Source of the DNA: Parafrigoribacterium mesophilum | Lineage (GTDB): Bacteria > Actinomycetota > Actinomycetes > Actinomycetales > Microbacteriaceae | Assembly: GCF_039652555.1 (NCBI RefSeq) | Contig: NZ_JBDJAF010000001.1 | Location: 1,364,001-1,428,000 of the forward strand | Length of the DNA stretch: 64,000 nt | Direction of reading: 5' to 3' | Part shown: one piece after another, positions 42,758 to 51,534 of the stretch | Layout: every line of letters begins with the position of its first letter | How positions within the stretch are numbered: position 1 is the first letter of the stretch | Translations under genes and position numbers: made by a program | The notes under the pieces: generated by a model | Databases searched by the model: none | What the model saw: the letters and a program-made list of their open reading frames with translations, nothing else | Told to the model about the DNA's origin: nothing

Positions 42758-43789
42758 ATGAGTCCTGACGCCACTCCGGTTGCCTCACTGGGGCGAGCGA
42801 CCATCGCGGACGTGGCGCGCGCCGCCGGCGTCTCGGTGCCGACGGTGTCCAAGGTCGTCAACGGCCGATACGGTGTCGCTCCGGCGACCTCGAAGCGCGT
42901 GCTGGAGGTTGTCGCAGCCCTGGGCTACGAGACGTCGTTGGTGGCGAGCAGCCTCCGCAGACGACGCACCAATGTCATTGGGGTTCTCGTCGCGGAGTTC
43001 GAGTCGTTCTCCGTCGAGCTGCTCAAGGGTATCTCAACCGCCGCCAGTGGCACCGGCTACGAGCTCCTCGCCTACTCCGGTCTCGTGGCGGGAGGCAGCC
43101 GTACCGGCTGGGAGCGCAGATCCCTCTCACGCCTGGCCGGAACGCTCATCGACGGCGCCATCGTCATCACGCCGACCGTCCTCATGCCGACGACCTCGAT
43201 CCCGGTTGTCGCAATCGACCCGCACACCGGTCCGGGCGGCCCCTCGACGATCGACTCGGACAACGTCGGCGGTGCCCGCACCGCGATGCGCCACTTGATC
43301 GGGCTGGGTCACCGACGCATCGCCCATATCCGGGGTCGTAGCGACCTCGCATCCGCCGAACTGCGCGAAGCCGGCTACCGTGAATCGCTGGCGGAGGCCG
43401 GCATCGCGTTCGACCCGACTCTGGTGCGCGACGGCGGATACCAAGCCGCACTGACCGCCGGAGCCGCGCGCGAACTACTCACACGCCTCGACCGGCCCAC
43501 CGCCGTGTTCGCCGCGAACGATATGTCCGCGCTCGGGGTGCTCACCGTAGCCGGCGAACTCGGGCTGAGCGTGCCGCACGACCTCTCCGTGATCGGATTC
43601 GACGACATCCCCGAGGCGGCCAGTTCGACGCCACCGCTGACAACCATGGCGCAGCCACTGCATGATCTCGGTGCCCAGGCATTGGAGATGCTCGTCGAGT
43701 TGCTGGACGGCCACGAGGTCCCGGGCCACGTCCAGCTGCCAGCCAAGCTGGTTGTCCGGGCCAGTACCGCCCCCGCGCCGGTGCTCTGA
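42758..43789 (+). CDS. LacI-family repressor of the GH3/xylo-oligosaccharide operon
   Basis: A 343-residue regulator with helix-turn-helix TIADVARAAGVSVPTVSKVV, hinge SLRRRRTNVIGVL and a full effector domain (HLIGLGHRRIAHIRGRSD, IGFDDIPEAASSTPPLTTMA). ATG at 42758 is chosen because it starts just ahead of the DNA-binding domain; the frame further upstream passes through the operator. It is divergent from the importer operon and stands immediately before xylA, so it may also affect xylAB. Confidence 0.92.
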   Translation: MSPDATPVASLGRATIADVARAAGVSVPTVSKVVNGRYGVAPATSKRVLEVVAALGYETSLVASSLRRRRTNVIGVLVAEFESFSVELLKGISTAASGTGYELLAYSGLVAGGSRTGWERRSLSRLAGTLIDGAIVITPTVLMPTTSIPVVAIDPHTGPGGPSTIDSDNVGGARTAMRHLIGLGHRRIAHIRGRSDLASAELREAGYRESLAEAGIAFDPTLVRDGGYQAALTAGAARELLTRLDRPTAVFAANDMSALGVLTVAGELGLSVPHDLSVIGFDDIPEAASSTPPLTTMAQPLHDLGAQALEMLVELLDGHEVPGHVQLPAKLVVRASTAPAPVL

Positions 43790-43821
43790 GCGACGGTCGC
43801 CGATTTCGGCCGGTTCGAGTA

Positions 43822-43849
43822 TTGGAATTTCGGCGACGAGCAGTAATAT
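43822..43849 (+). promoter_or_regulatory. candidate xylA promoter
   Basis: TTGGAA (43822-43827) and TAATAT (43844-43849) are 16 bp apart and point at xylA, 48 bp upstream of its ATG. Directly after the -10 box, TGTTTTAC and CAACAAAC form a loose inverted pair that could be a ROK-type operator; the match is weak. Confidence 0.4.
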
Positions 43850-43896
43850 GTTTTACCAGCCAACAAACCCAGATCCGACGACGATGAGGAAACTCC

Positions 43897-45087
43897 ATGG
43901 CACTGCAGCCGACCCGCGACGACAAATTTTCTTTCGGCCTGTGGACGATCGGTTATAACGGCACCGATCCGTTCGGTGGTCCGACCCGGCCGCCGCTGGA
44001 TGTCGTCGAGGCGGTGACCCGGCTCGCCGAGCTCGGAGCCTACGGTCTCACCTTCCACGACAACGATCTGTTTGCCTTCGGCTCCACAGAGGCCCAGCGT
44101 CAGCAGCAGATCGACCGGCTGACGCAGGCGCTGGCCGACACCGGCCTCATCGTGCCGATGATCACCACCAACCTGTTCAGTCAGCCCGTGTTCAAGGACG
44201 GCGGCTTCACCTCCAACGACCGCGGCGTGCGCCGGTTCGCGCTGCGCAAGGTGCTGCGCAATCTCGACCTGGCTGCCGAGCTGGGTGCCAAGACGTTCGT
44301 GATGTGGGGCGGACGTGAGGGCGCCGAGTACGACGCGGCCAAAGACATCCGGGCCGCATTGGAGCGCTACCGCGAGGCCGTCAACCTGCTCGGCGACTAT
44401 GTCACCGACCAGGGGTACGACATCCGGTTCGCCATCGAGCCGAAGCCGAACGAGCCGCGCGGCGACATCCTGCTCCCGACCGTCGGGCACGCGCTCGCGT
44501 TCATCACGACGCTCGAGCGGCCGGAATTGGTCGGCATCAACCCCGAGGTGGGGCACGAGCAGATGGCCGGCCTCAACTACGCGGCCGGGATCGCGCAGGC
44601 CCTGTACCAGGGCAAGCTCTTCCACATCGACCTGAACGGGCAGCGCGGCATCAAGTACGACCAGGACCTCGTCTTCGGCCACGGCGACCTGCACAACGCG
44701 TTCGCCCTGGTCGACCTGCTCGAAAACGGCGGACCGGACGGCGGGCAGACCTACACCGGCCCTCGCCACTTCGACTACAAGCCCTCTCGCACCGAGGACA
44801 TCACGGGGGTGTGGGACTCCGCTGCCGCGAACATGCACACCTACCTGCTGCTCAAGGAGCGGGCGGCGGCGTTCCGCGCCGACCCGGAGGTGCAGGAAGC
44901 GCTGGCCGCGTCCCGCGTGCCGGAGCTCTCGGTGCCGACGCTGGGCGAAGGCGAGTCGTACGCCGAGCTGCTGGCCGACCGATCGGCGTACGAGGACTTC
45001 GACGCCGACTCGTACTTCGGTGGCCGCGGCTTCGGCTTCGTGCGCCTGCAGCAACTGGCCACCGAGCATCTGCTCGGCGCGCGCTAG
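43897..45087 (+). CDS. xylA: xylose isomerase
   Basis: A 396-residue class I (actinobacterial) xylose isomerase converting D-xylose to D-xylulose. His54 and Asp57 in LTFHDNDLFAFG form the charge-relay pair; Glu181 and Lys183 in AIEPKPNEPRGD bind metal and substrate; GINPEVGHEQMAGLN and LFHIDLNGQRGIKYDQDL carry further metal ligands. It is active as a cytoplasmic tetramer with Mg or Co in known relatives. ATG at 43897 follows GAGGAA. xylB follows 162 bp downstream, beyond an inverted-repeat element. Confidence 0.97.
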   Translation: MALQPTRDDKFSFGLWTIGYNGTDPFGGPTRPPLDVVEAVTRLAELGAYGLTFHDNDLFAFGSTEAQRQQQIDRLTQALADTGLIVPMITTNLFSQPVFKDGGFTSNDRGVRRFALRKVLRNLDLAAELGAKTFVMWGGREGAEYDAAKDIRAALERYREAVNLLGDYVTDQGYDIRFAIEPKPNEPRGDILLPTVGHALAFITTLERPELVGINPEVGHEQMAGLNYAAGIAQALYQGKLFHIDLNGQRGIKYDQDLVFGHGDLHNAFALVDLLENGGPDGGQTYTGPRHFDYKPSRTEDITGVWDSAAANMHTYLLLKERAAAFRADPEVQEALAASRVPELSVPTLGEGESYAELLADRSAYEDFDADSYFGGRGFGFVRLQQLATEHLLGAR

Positions 45088-45136
45088 CCTCCCGCCCGGT
45101 CCCTGCATCCGGCTCCGCAGCATCCGTCGCCTCGCC

Positions 45137-45239
45137 TTCATCATTCAGGAGGGTGCGTGACTGACGGGGCTGCTGGGCTGGCTGAGGTCACCAGCAGCAT
45201 CGTCTGCCACTGTGGTCACACAACCTCCTGAATGATGAA
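45137..45239. repeat. 103-bp element with 25-bp terminal inverted repeats between xylA and xylB
   Basis: The left arm (45137-45161) begins TTCATCATTCAGGAGG and the right arm (45215-45239) is its reverse complement, with 23 of 25 positions matching and the outer 16 perfect. The interior is 53 bp. No transposase and no target duplication are visible. The right arm ends inside AAAGGGG, the xylB ribosome site. It may be a small non-autonomous mobile element or a long RNA hairpin that controls xylB. Confidence 0.7.
45157..45231 (+). CDS. possible 24-residue leader peptide inside the inverted-repeat element
   Basis: A GTG at 45157 follows AGGAGG with 4 nt spacing and opens a 24-codon frame that begins VTDGAAG and ends CHCGHTTS before a TGA at 45229-45231. 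Its ribosome site lies in the left arm of the inverted repeat and its stop lies in the right arm. The strong Shine-Dalgarno is the only support; the short length makes chance likely, and no function can be inferred. Confidence 0.25.
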   Translation: MTDGAAGLAEVTSSIVCHCGHTTS

Positions 45240-45249
45240 AGGGGCACGG

Positions 45250-46725
45250 ATGCCATTGGTTGCGGGCGTTGATTCGTCGACGCAGAGTTGCAAGGTCGTC
45301 ATTCGGGGGCTCGACGACGGCGCCATAGTGCGCACCGGTCGTGCGGCGCATCCGGGTGGCACCGAGGTCGATCCCGAGGCGTGGTGGGCGGCGTTGCGCG
45401 CGGCGGTGGCGGATGCCGGGAGTCTAGACGACGTGTCGGCGATCTCGATCGCCGGTCAGCAACACGGGATGGTCGTGCTGGATTCCGCCGGCCGCGTCAT
45501 CCGCCCGGCTCTGCTGTGGAACGATACCCGCAGCGCACCGGCGGCCCGAGATCTTATCGACGAGGTCGGAGCGGAGGCCTTCGCGCAGCGCACCGGCACG
45601 GTGCCGGTCGCCTCGTTCACCATCACGAAGCTGCGCTGGCTGCGCGACCACGAACCAGACAACGCCGCCCGAGTGGCGGCCGTCGCCCTCCCGCACGATT
45701 GGCTGACCTGGCGGTTGCGCGGCTATGGCCCCCTTGGCGAGAGCGCCCTCGGACCCGACCTCGCCGCGCTCAGCACCGACCGCTCCGAAGCGAGCGGCAC
45801 GTCCTACTGGAACCCGGGTACCGGCGCCTACGACCTCGACCTCGTCGCTCGTGCGCTGCGTCGACCGCTCCCCCTCGGAAATTCAGGAACCCAAGGGCTA
45901 CCGATCCTGCCGACCGTGCTAGGTCCGGGGGCGCGTGCCGGCACGGTGGCCGGTTTTCCTGAATTTCCGGGGGGCGGGGCGGATGCCGGGCGGACCGACG
46001 GTCGGATCGTGGTCGGTGTCGGGATGGGTGATAACGCAGGCGCCGCACTCGGCCTGGGTGCCACCGCCGGCGACGTCGTCGTCTCGATCGGCACCAGCGG
46101 CACCGTGTTCGCTGTCACCGAGCGACCGGTGCGCGACGCGAGCGGTACGGTAGCCGGGTTCGCGGATGCCGCGGGCGGCTTTCTACCGCTGATCGCCACC
46201 CTGAACGCGGCTCGCGTGCTGGACTCGATGGCAGGGCTGCTCGGTGTGAATCACGCGGAACTCGCGCGTCTGGCACTCGAAGCGAATCCGGGCGCGGACG
46301 GCGCGGTGTTGCAACCGTACTTCGAGGGAGAGCGGACCCCCAACCTGCCGGACGCGACCGCGACGTTGTCAGGTCTCACGCTCGCATCCACGACCCGTGG
46401 CAACGTCGCGAGGGCGGCCATCGAAGGTATGCTCTGCGGGCTAGCGGACGGGCTGGACGCGATCCGGGCGCAGGGCGTCCATGCGCAGCGCATCCTGCTC
46501 ATCGGCGGCGCCGCACAGAACGAGGCGGTCGCGACGATCGCAGGTCAGGTGTTCGACCTTCCGGTCGAGCTGCCGTCTCCGGCAGAATATGTCGCGCTCG
46601 GCGCAGCGGTGCAGGCCGCCTGGGTGCTGAAGAACAGCCGCCCGCAGTGGCCGCTGGAAGTGTTGGCCACGCCCAGGCACGACACGCAACCCATCATCCG
46701 CGAGCAGTACGCCGCTCGCCGCTGA
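45250..46725 (+). CDS. xylB: xylulokinase
   Basis: A 491-residue FGGY-family kinase phosphorylating D-xylulose to xylulose 5-phosphate. Seen: VAGVDSSTQSCKVV for phosphate binding, ISIAGQQHGMVVLD, LLWNDTRSAPAARDL, the C-terminal GTSGTVFAVTERP, and ILLIGGAAQNEAVATIAGQV. The ATG at 45250 is preferred because AAAGGGG lies 6 nt upstream; an ATG six codons earlier sits inside the inverted repeat. The stop runs into a tandem repeat array. Confidence 0.95.
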   Translation: MPLVAGVDSSTQSCKVVIRGLDDGAIVRTGRAAHPGGTEVDPEAWWAALRAAVADAGSLDDVSAISIAGQQHGMVVLDSAGRVIRPALLWNDTRSAPAARDLIDEVGAEAFAQRTGTVPVASFTITKLRWLRDHEPDNAARVAAVALPHDWLTWRLRGYGPLGESALGPDLAALSTDRSEASGTSYWNPGTGAYDLDLVARALRRPLPLGNSGTQGLPILPTVLGPGARAGTVAGFPEFPGGGADAGRTDGRIVVGVGMGDNAGAALGLGATAGDVVVSIGTSGTVFAVTERPVRDASGTVAGFADAAGGFLPLIATLNAARVLDSMAGLLGVNHAELARLALEANPGADGAVLQPYFEGERTPNLPDATATLSGLTLASTTRGNVARAAIEGMLCGLADGLDAIRAQGVHAQRILLIGGAAQNEAVATIAGQVFDLPVELPSPAEYVALGAAVQAAWVLKNSRPQWPLEVLATPRHDTQPIIREQYAARR

Positions 46726-46798
46726 ATCGTCCGGTGCCGAATCGTCCGGTGCCGAATCGTCCGGTGCCGAATCGTCCGGTGCTGAATCGTCCGCGCTG
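46724..46798. repeat. 15-bp tandem repeats between xylB and the GH1 gene
   Basis: GAATCGTCCGGTGCC is repeated head to tail four times (46724-46783, last copy ending in T) with a truncated fifth copy. It begins at the xylB stop codon itself and fills the space to the convergent GH1 gene. On the minus strand it is out of frame with GH1. It is a short, probably unstable repeat in an intergenic position. Confidence 0.9.
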
Positions 46799-46820
46799 AG
46801 CGGTGCCGTCGGCCCCGTGG

Positions 46821-48263
46821 TTACCCCTCAACCTCGGGAATCGTGCGGGTCGCAGCCAGCTGCGCGTACCAGAAGGCACTGTCCTTGGGCAGGCGCTCGA
46901 GGGTGTCGTAGTCGACCCGCACGATCCCGAACCGCTTCGAGTACCCGTAACCCCACTCGAAGTTGTCGAGCAGCGACCAGACGAAATAGCCGCGCACATC
47001 AACGCCCGCCTGGAGCGCACGATGCGCCGCCGTCACATGCCGTCGCAGATAGTCGACCCGGTTGCCATCATGCACCGCCGCTCCACTATCGTCCTCGATC
47101 ACGACATCCTCGAATGCGACTCCGTTCTCGGTTACCATCAGCGGCAGATCCGGGAACTCCGCGTGCACGGACAGGAGGAGCTCTTCGAGCCCACTCGGCT
47201 CAATGTTCCATCCCATCGACGTGTAAGGCCCGGGCTGCGGCAGGAACTCGATGTCATCGGCTCCCGGCCAGGGCGAAACACCGACGGCCTTGTGCCCGTC
47301 CCAGCTGGAGCGCTCCCCGTGGCCGTCCCAAACTCGTACCAGCGTGGTCGCGTAATAATTCACCCCGAGTACGTCGATCTCCTGGTGGATGATCTGCGTG
47401 TCTCCATCACGCAGGAACGACCAGTCGGTGATCGCTGCGGTGTCTTCCAGCAGGTCCTGCGGATACGCCCCGTGCAGCATCGGCCCGGTGAAGACGCGGT
47501 TGCCGACCGCATCGATGCGGCGCACCGCCTCGGCACCGGTCGGCCCGTCGCCGCGCAGCGCATGCAGGTTGAGCGTGACGGAGAACTGCGGCTCGTTCGC
47601 GACCACCGTGCGCAGCGCCTGGATGGCCACGCCGTGCGCGAGGTTCAGGTGGTGCGCAGCCCGCAACGCCGCCAGCGGCTCGGTTCGACCCGGGGCGTGG
47701 GCACCGGAGGCATAGCCCAAGAACGCGGCACACCACGGTTCGTTGAGCGTCGTCCACACGGCGACCCGGTCCCCCAACGCCGCCCCGACGATGCGCGCGT
47801 ATTCGCCGAAGGCAAGGGCAGTGTCGCGGTTGGCCCAGCCTCCCTTGTCCTCGAGCGCCTGGGGTAGATCCCAGTGATAGAGCGTCGCCACCGGCGTGAT
47901 CCCGCGGTCGAGGAGCCCATCGACCAGTCTCGAATAGAAATCGAGACCGGCTTGGTTGACCGGCCCACGACCGGTCGGCAGTATGCGCGGCCACGCGATC
48001 GAGAACCGGTATGCAGCGAGGTTGAGACTTTCCATCAGGTCGAGATCCGCGTCGACGCGGTGATAGTGGTCATCGGCCACATCGCCGGTGTCTCCGTTCA
48101 GCACCCGTCCCGGCGTGTGGCTGAAGGTGTCCCAGATGCTCTGACCCCTGCCACCTTCCGCGACGGCGCCCTCGACCTGGTACGACGCGGTGGCCGATCC
48201 GAACACGAACCCCTCCGGAAACACCAGTCCACTGTCGCGATAATCCGCATTGTTGGCCGTCAT
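46821..48263 (-). CDS. GH1 beta-glucosidase
   Basis: A 480-residue cytoplasmic retaining glycosidase. Acid/base Glu175 in TTLNEPWC and nucleophile Glu379 in VTENGVAFED; FGSATASYQVEGAVAEGGRG at the N-terminus is the GH1 signature, and YFVWSLLDNFEWGYGYSKRF is near the C-terminus. No signal peptide. It follows two Gfo/Idh/MocA genes and a ThuA-like gene on the same strand, 87 bp apart from the nearest. A beta-linked disaccharide or aryl glucoside would be the substrate. Confidence 0.95.
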   Translation of the reverse strand: MTANNADYRDSGLVFPEGFVFGSATASYQVEGAVAEGGRGQSIWDTFSHTPGRVLNGDTGDVADDHYHRVDADLDLMESLNLAAYRFSIAWPRILPTGRGPVNQAGLDFYSRLVDGLLDRGITPVATLYHWDLPQALEDKGGWANRDTALAFGEYARIVGAALGDRVAVWTTLNEPWCAAFLGYASGAHAPGRTEPLAALRAAHHLNLAHGVAIQALRTVVANEPQFSVTLNLHALRGDGPTGAEAVRRIDAVGNRVFTGPMLHGAYPQDLLEDTAAITDWSFLRDGDTQIIHQEIDVLGVNYYATTLVRVWDGHGERSSWDGHKAVGVSPWPGADDIEFLPQPGPYTSMGWNIEPSGLEELLLSVHAEFPDLPLMVTENGVAFEDVVIEDDSGAAVHDGNRVDYLRRHVTAAHRALQAGVDVRGYFVWSLLDNFEWGYGYSKRFGIVRVDYDTLERLPKDSAFWYAQLAATRTIPEVEG

Positions 48264-48350
48264 CGTCCTGCCCTCATCTTTCGTCTCGTCGTACCGGTTC
48301 GATCCGCGCTGGCTCCAACCACACCCGTCACCGACTGCGGGGCAGCGAAG

Positions 48351-49436
48351 TCACCAGTTGTCCGGGGTCGCCCCGAACGGCACCGGTTCGGGCTGCTCTA
48401 CCGTGCTCACCAGTTCGACAACCCGTTTCTCGGCGCCCGCACGGAGCACGGCATCCATGATTTCCAGCACATGGAACGCGAGGTCCCCCGACGCCCGGTG
48501 CGGACGACCAGTTTCAATCGCGTGTGCCATATCTGCCAGCCCGAACCCGCGTCCGGCGCCCGCATAGCCGGCGGATACCGGCACCCCTGTCCATTCCGGT
48601 CGGTCCACAGTCCAGACCTCGACGGGGTCGGAGAACCGGTTGGGATCAGGCACCGCGATCGTCCCCGCTGTTCCATACAGTTCGAACAACGGAACGCGCG
48701 ATGCCCACACCTCGAAGCTCACCGTCAGGGTCGAAGTCAGCCCGTTCGCGTGTTCAAGGATCGCGCTGACGTGTGTGTCCACATCCACGGGGAATGTGGT
48801 TCCCGCCTGGCTGCCCTTGGCGATCACGCGCTGCCGGCCCGACCGCGTCGCGACGCCGGATACCCGGACCACGGGACCTAACAGCGTGACCAGGGTCGTG
48901 AGGTAGTACGGGGCCATGTCGAACAGCGGCCCGCCACCGTTCTGATAGTAGAACTGGGGGGCAGGATGCCAGAGTTCGTGTCCGGGCGAGCTCCAATGCA
49001 CCGACGCGGCAACGGGTTCGCCGACCGCCCCGGACTCCAGTAGCGCACGGGCGGTCTGCACACCCGTGCCGAGCACCGTGTCCGGCGCGCTGCCCACTCG
49101 CAGTCCTCGCGTCCGCGCGAGTTCGAGCATCTCCCCTGCTGCGCCGGGGTTCAGCCCCAGCGGCTTCTCGCCATAGACGTGCTTACCTGCCAGGAGCGCC
49201 CGGGTCGCGAGTTCGACGTGCACGGCGGGGACGGTGAGGTTCAGCACCGCATCGATGCGAGGATCGGCGAGCAGCGCGTCGACGCTGAGCGCCTCGACCT
49301 CGTACTGCGCTGCCACCCGGGCCGCCCGAGATCCGTCGAGATCGGCGACTGCCAGGATGCACAGTCCGGGTAGCTTGGGGAACTCGGCGAAGTACTGGGC
49401 GCTGATCGTGCCCACTCCGATGACTCCGATGTTCAT
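48351..49436 (-). CDS. Gfo/Idh/MocA-family oxidoreductase (second copy)
   Basis: A 361-residue NAD(P)-dependent sugar dehydrogenase family member. Rossmann GVIGVGTIS at 4-12, EKP at 90-92, and a C-terminal domain with GGGPLFDMAPYYLTTLVTLL, where Asp and Tyr replace the common Asp-His pair. The ATG at 49436 overlaps the stop of the ThuA-like gene (ATGA). Known relatives oxidise sugar ring hydroxyls to ketones or reduce them back. It differs clearly from the other copy upstream, so the two probably catalyse different steps. Confidence 0.85.
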   Translation of the reverse strand: MNIGVIGVGTISAQYFAEFPKLPGLCILAVADLDGSRAARVAAQYEVEALSVDALLADPRIDAVLNLTVPAVHVELATRALLAGKHVYGEKPLGLNPGAAGEMLELARTRGLRVGSAPDTVLGTGVQTARALLESGAVGEPVAASVHWSSPGHELWHPAPQFYYQNGGGPLFDMAPYYLTTLVTLLGPVVRVSGVATRSGRQRVIAKGSQAGTTFPVDVDTHVSAILEHANGLTSTLTVSFEVWASRVPLFELYGTAGTIAVPDPNRFSDPVEVWTVDRPEWTGVPVSAGYAGAGRGFGLADMAHAIETGRPHRASGDLAFHVLEIMDAVLRAGAEKRVVELVSTVEQPEPVPFGATPDNW

Positions 49437-50131
49437 CGCGCCGCCCACAGAAGACCCCTCTCCACAATGGTGCGCACATTGGGGTCGTCGAGAATCTCGA
49501 GCCGGTGTCCTGGGGCGCAGACGAAGATCCGACCCTTGCCCCACTGCCTGGTCCAGACCGCGGGAGCGGTGACCGGCCGGTTCCAGGCGTCCCACGGCCG
49601 GACTTCCTGGGTGGTGGTCGCCAGCACATCGTTGTACTCATCGCTCAGCACCCAGTACTGTTCCGTGACCAGGTCGAAGTCGGCGATCCCCTGCGTGATC
49701 GGATGTCTGCGGCCGAGGTCGGTGATATGCACTGTGTATGGAATGTAGTTGTCGGACTGGTCGCCGGTGCGCTCGGCCGGGTTCTTGCCTGCGTGGTGGG
49801 CAAACTGCCCGCCGATCATGTGCAGGTAGTCGGCACTGTTGCGATACGAGTCCGCGATGCCGCCGTGCCATCCGCCCATCCCCGTACCGTTCAACACCGC
49901 GGTCTGGAGACCGGCGAGTTCGTCCTTGCTGATGGATGCCATCGTGTTGATCTGCAGGATGAGGTCGACGGTGGCGAGGTAGTCGGCATCCGTGTAGATG
50001 GCGGGAGACTCTTCGATGCGCACCGTGAACCCGTTTCTGGTCAGGAACGGAATCGTGGAATTGGTCGTCTCGACGGGCTGATGGCCGTCCCACCCGCCCC
50101 GCACGATCAGGGCATTGCGTCCGCCCGGCAT
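49433..50131 (-). CDS. ThuA-like domain protein
   Basis: About 232 residues of the ThuA (trehalose utilisation) family, which has a class I glutamine amidotransferase-like fold. Seen: NALIVRGGWDGHQPVETT, GTGMGGWHGGIADSYRN, GQFAHHAGKN and a C-terminal GKGRIFVCAPGHRLEILDD. Catalytic cysteine of amidotransferases is absent. ATG at 50131 is chosen since upstream frame overlaps the preceding gene; a GTG at 50140 is an alternative. In Sinorhizobium ThuA works with the Gfo/Idh/MocA protein ThuB on 3-keto-trehalose-type sugars; here it is flanked by two such dehydrogenases. Confidence 0.82.
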   Translation of the reverse strand: MPGGRNALIVRGGWDGHQPVETTNSTIPFLTRNGFTVRIEESPAIYTDADYLATVDLILQINTMASISKDELAGLQTAVLNGTGMGGWHGGIADSYRNSADYLHMIGGQFAHHAGKNPAERTGDQSDNYIPYTVHITDLGRRHPITQGIADFDLVTEQYWVLSDEYNDVLATTTQEVRPWDAWNRPVTAPAVWTRQWGKGRIFVCAPGHRLEILDDPNVRTIVERGLLWAAR

Positions 50132-50168
50132 GACGGTCACCGCGTGCTCGCTGTCTGGACAAAGTTGC

Positions 50169-51380
50169 TCATAGGTTTCTTCCCTGTTCTCGTTCCGCGG
50201 CATTGCCATGGTGCTCCACCCTGACCCAGCGACTGCCGTCGGCGGAGCTTGCCTCAACCGCTTCGAGCACTCGCTGCACCTGGAGGCCTTCGTCGAACGA
50301 CGGCCGCGGCTGTGTACCGGCGGCGATATCGATCAGCAAGTCGCGCACCTGGTGCGAAAACGGGTGCTCGTAGCCGAGGCCATGGCCGGTCGGCCACCAG
50401 GCCGAAAGGTACGGATGCTCTGGCTCGGTGACGAGGATGCGGCGGAAGCCGTTCTGCCCGGACTGATCCGTGGCGTCGTAGAAATCGAGCTCGTTCATCC
50501 GCTCGAAGTCGAACGCTATCGCCCCCTTCGAACCGCTGAACTCGAGGCGGAACGCGTTCTTGCGCCCGGTCGCGTATCTCGTCGCCTCGAACGAGGCGAG
50601 CACGCCGCCGTCCAGCCGTGCGGTGAACAAGGCAACGTCATCGACGGTTACCCGGCCGCGTTCGCTCGATGCAGTGCCGCTGAGCCCAACCGACTCGCCG
50701 AGCAGTGGCCGCTCGGGTACAAGCGTTTCCAGGACTCCGCTGACGCTCGTCACCGGGCGGCCCGTGATGAACTGCACGGCGTCAATCGCGTGCGCGCCGA
50801 TGTCACCGAGAGAACCCGAGCCGGCGAGGTCCTTGTCCAGCCGCCAGGTCATCGGTCCTTCGGCGTCGACGAGCCAGTCCTGAAGGTAGAGCGCGCGTAC
50901 CTGTCGCAGCTGTCCGATCTTCCCAGCGGCGACCAGATCGCGGGCGAAGGTGATCGCGGGCACCCGCCGATAGCTGAATCCCACCATGGCGTAGGCGCCG
51001 TGTGCTGCTGCTCGCTCGGCTGCGTCGGCCATCCGTTGCGCTTCGGCGACCGTGTTGGCGAGAGGCTTCTCACACAGCACGTGTTTGCCCGCCTCCAGCG
51101 CCGCTATCGCTATCTCGGCATGGGTGAAGCCGGGGCTGCAGATGTCAACGAGGTCGATGTCGTCACGCTCGATCACCCGGCGCCACTGTGTTTCCGCCTC
51201 CGCCCATCCGAAGCGCTCCGCCGCCGCTTCGACGCGGGCCGGGTTTCGCCCGACGATCACCGCCATCCGCGGCTCGACCGGAAGTTCGAAGAAGCGCGGC
51301 GCGACGCGCCATGCCTGCGAATGCGCCGCTCCCATGAAGCCGTACCCGACGAGTGCAATGCTGAACTGTTTCTTGCTCAT
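50169..51380 (-). CDS. Gfo/Idh/MocA-family oxidoreductase (first copy)
   Basis: A 403-residue NAD(P)-dependent sugar dehydrogenase family protein. Rossmann GYGFMG at 12-17, EKPLA at 104-108 with the conserved lysine, and the catalytic-type GSLGDIGAHAID with Asp193 and His197. The C-terminal domain is a normal beta sheet ending in a basic tail. First gene of a Gfo-ThuA-Gfo-GH1 series, 154 bp below the LacI gene on the same strand. Relatives include glucose-fructose oxidoreductase, inositol dehydrogenase and ThuB. Confidence 0.88.
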   Translation of the reverse strand: MSKKQFSIALVGYGFMGAAHSQAWRVAPRFFELPVEPRMAVIVGRNPARVEAAAERFGWAEAETQWRRVIERDDIDLVDICSPGFTHAEIAIAALEAGKHVLCEKPLANTVAEAQRMADAAERAAAHGAYAMVGFSYRRVPAITFARDLVAAGKIGQLRQVRALYLQDWLVDAEGPMTWRLDKDLAGSGSLGDIGAHAIDAVQFITGRPVTSVSGVLETLVPERPLLGESVGLSGTASSERGRVTVDDVALFTARLDGGVLASFEATRYATGRKNAFRLEFSGSKGAIAFDFERMNELDFYDATDQSGQNGFRRILVTEPEHPYLSAWWPTGHGLGYEHPFSHQVRDLLIDIAAGTQPRPSFDEGLQVQRVLEAVEASSADGSRWVRVEHHGNAAEREQGRNL

Positions 51381-51534
51381 GTGTGCACACTCCCGTTCGT
51401 ATGGTCGAGCGAACGGACCAGCCGATACTAGCCCGTGTCGTCACGGTATCCGGTCACGGCAGCCAACGCAAGCTTTCTCGTCTGGCTCAGAAACATATCG
51501 CTCGCATCTCGCTTCAATGCTGGCCGTGCCGGAC

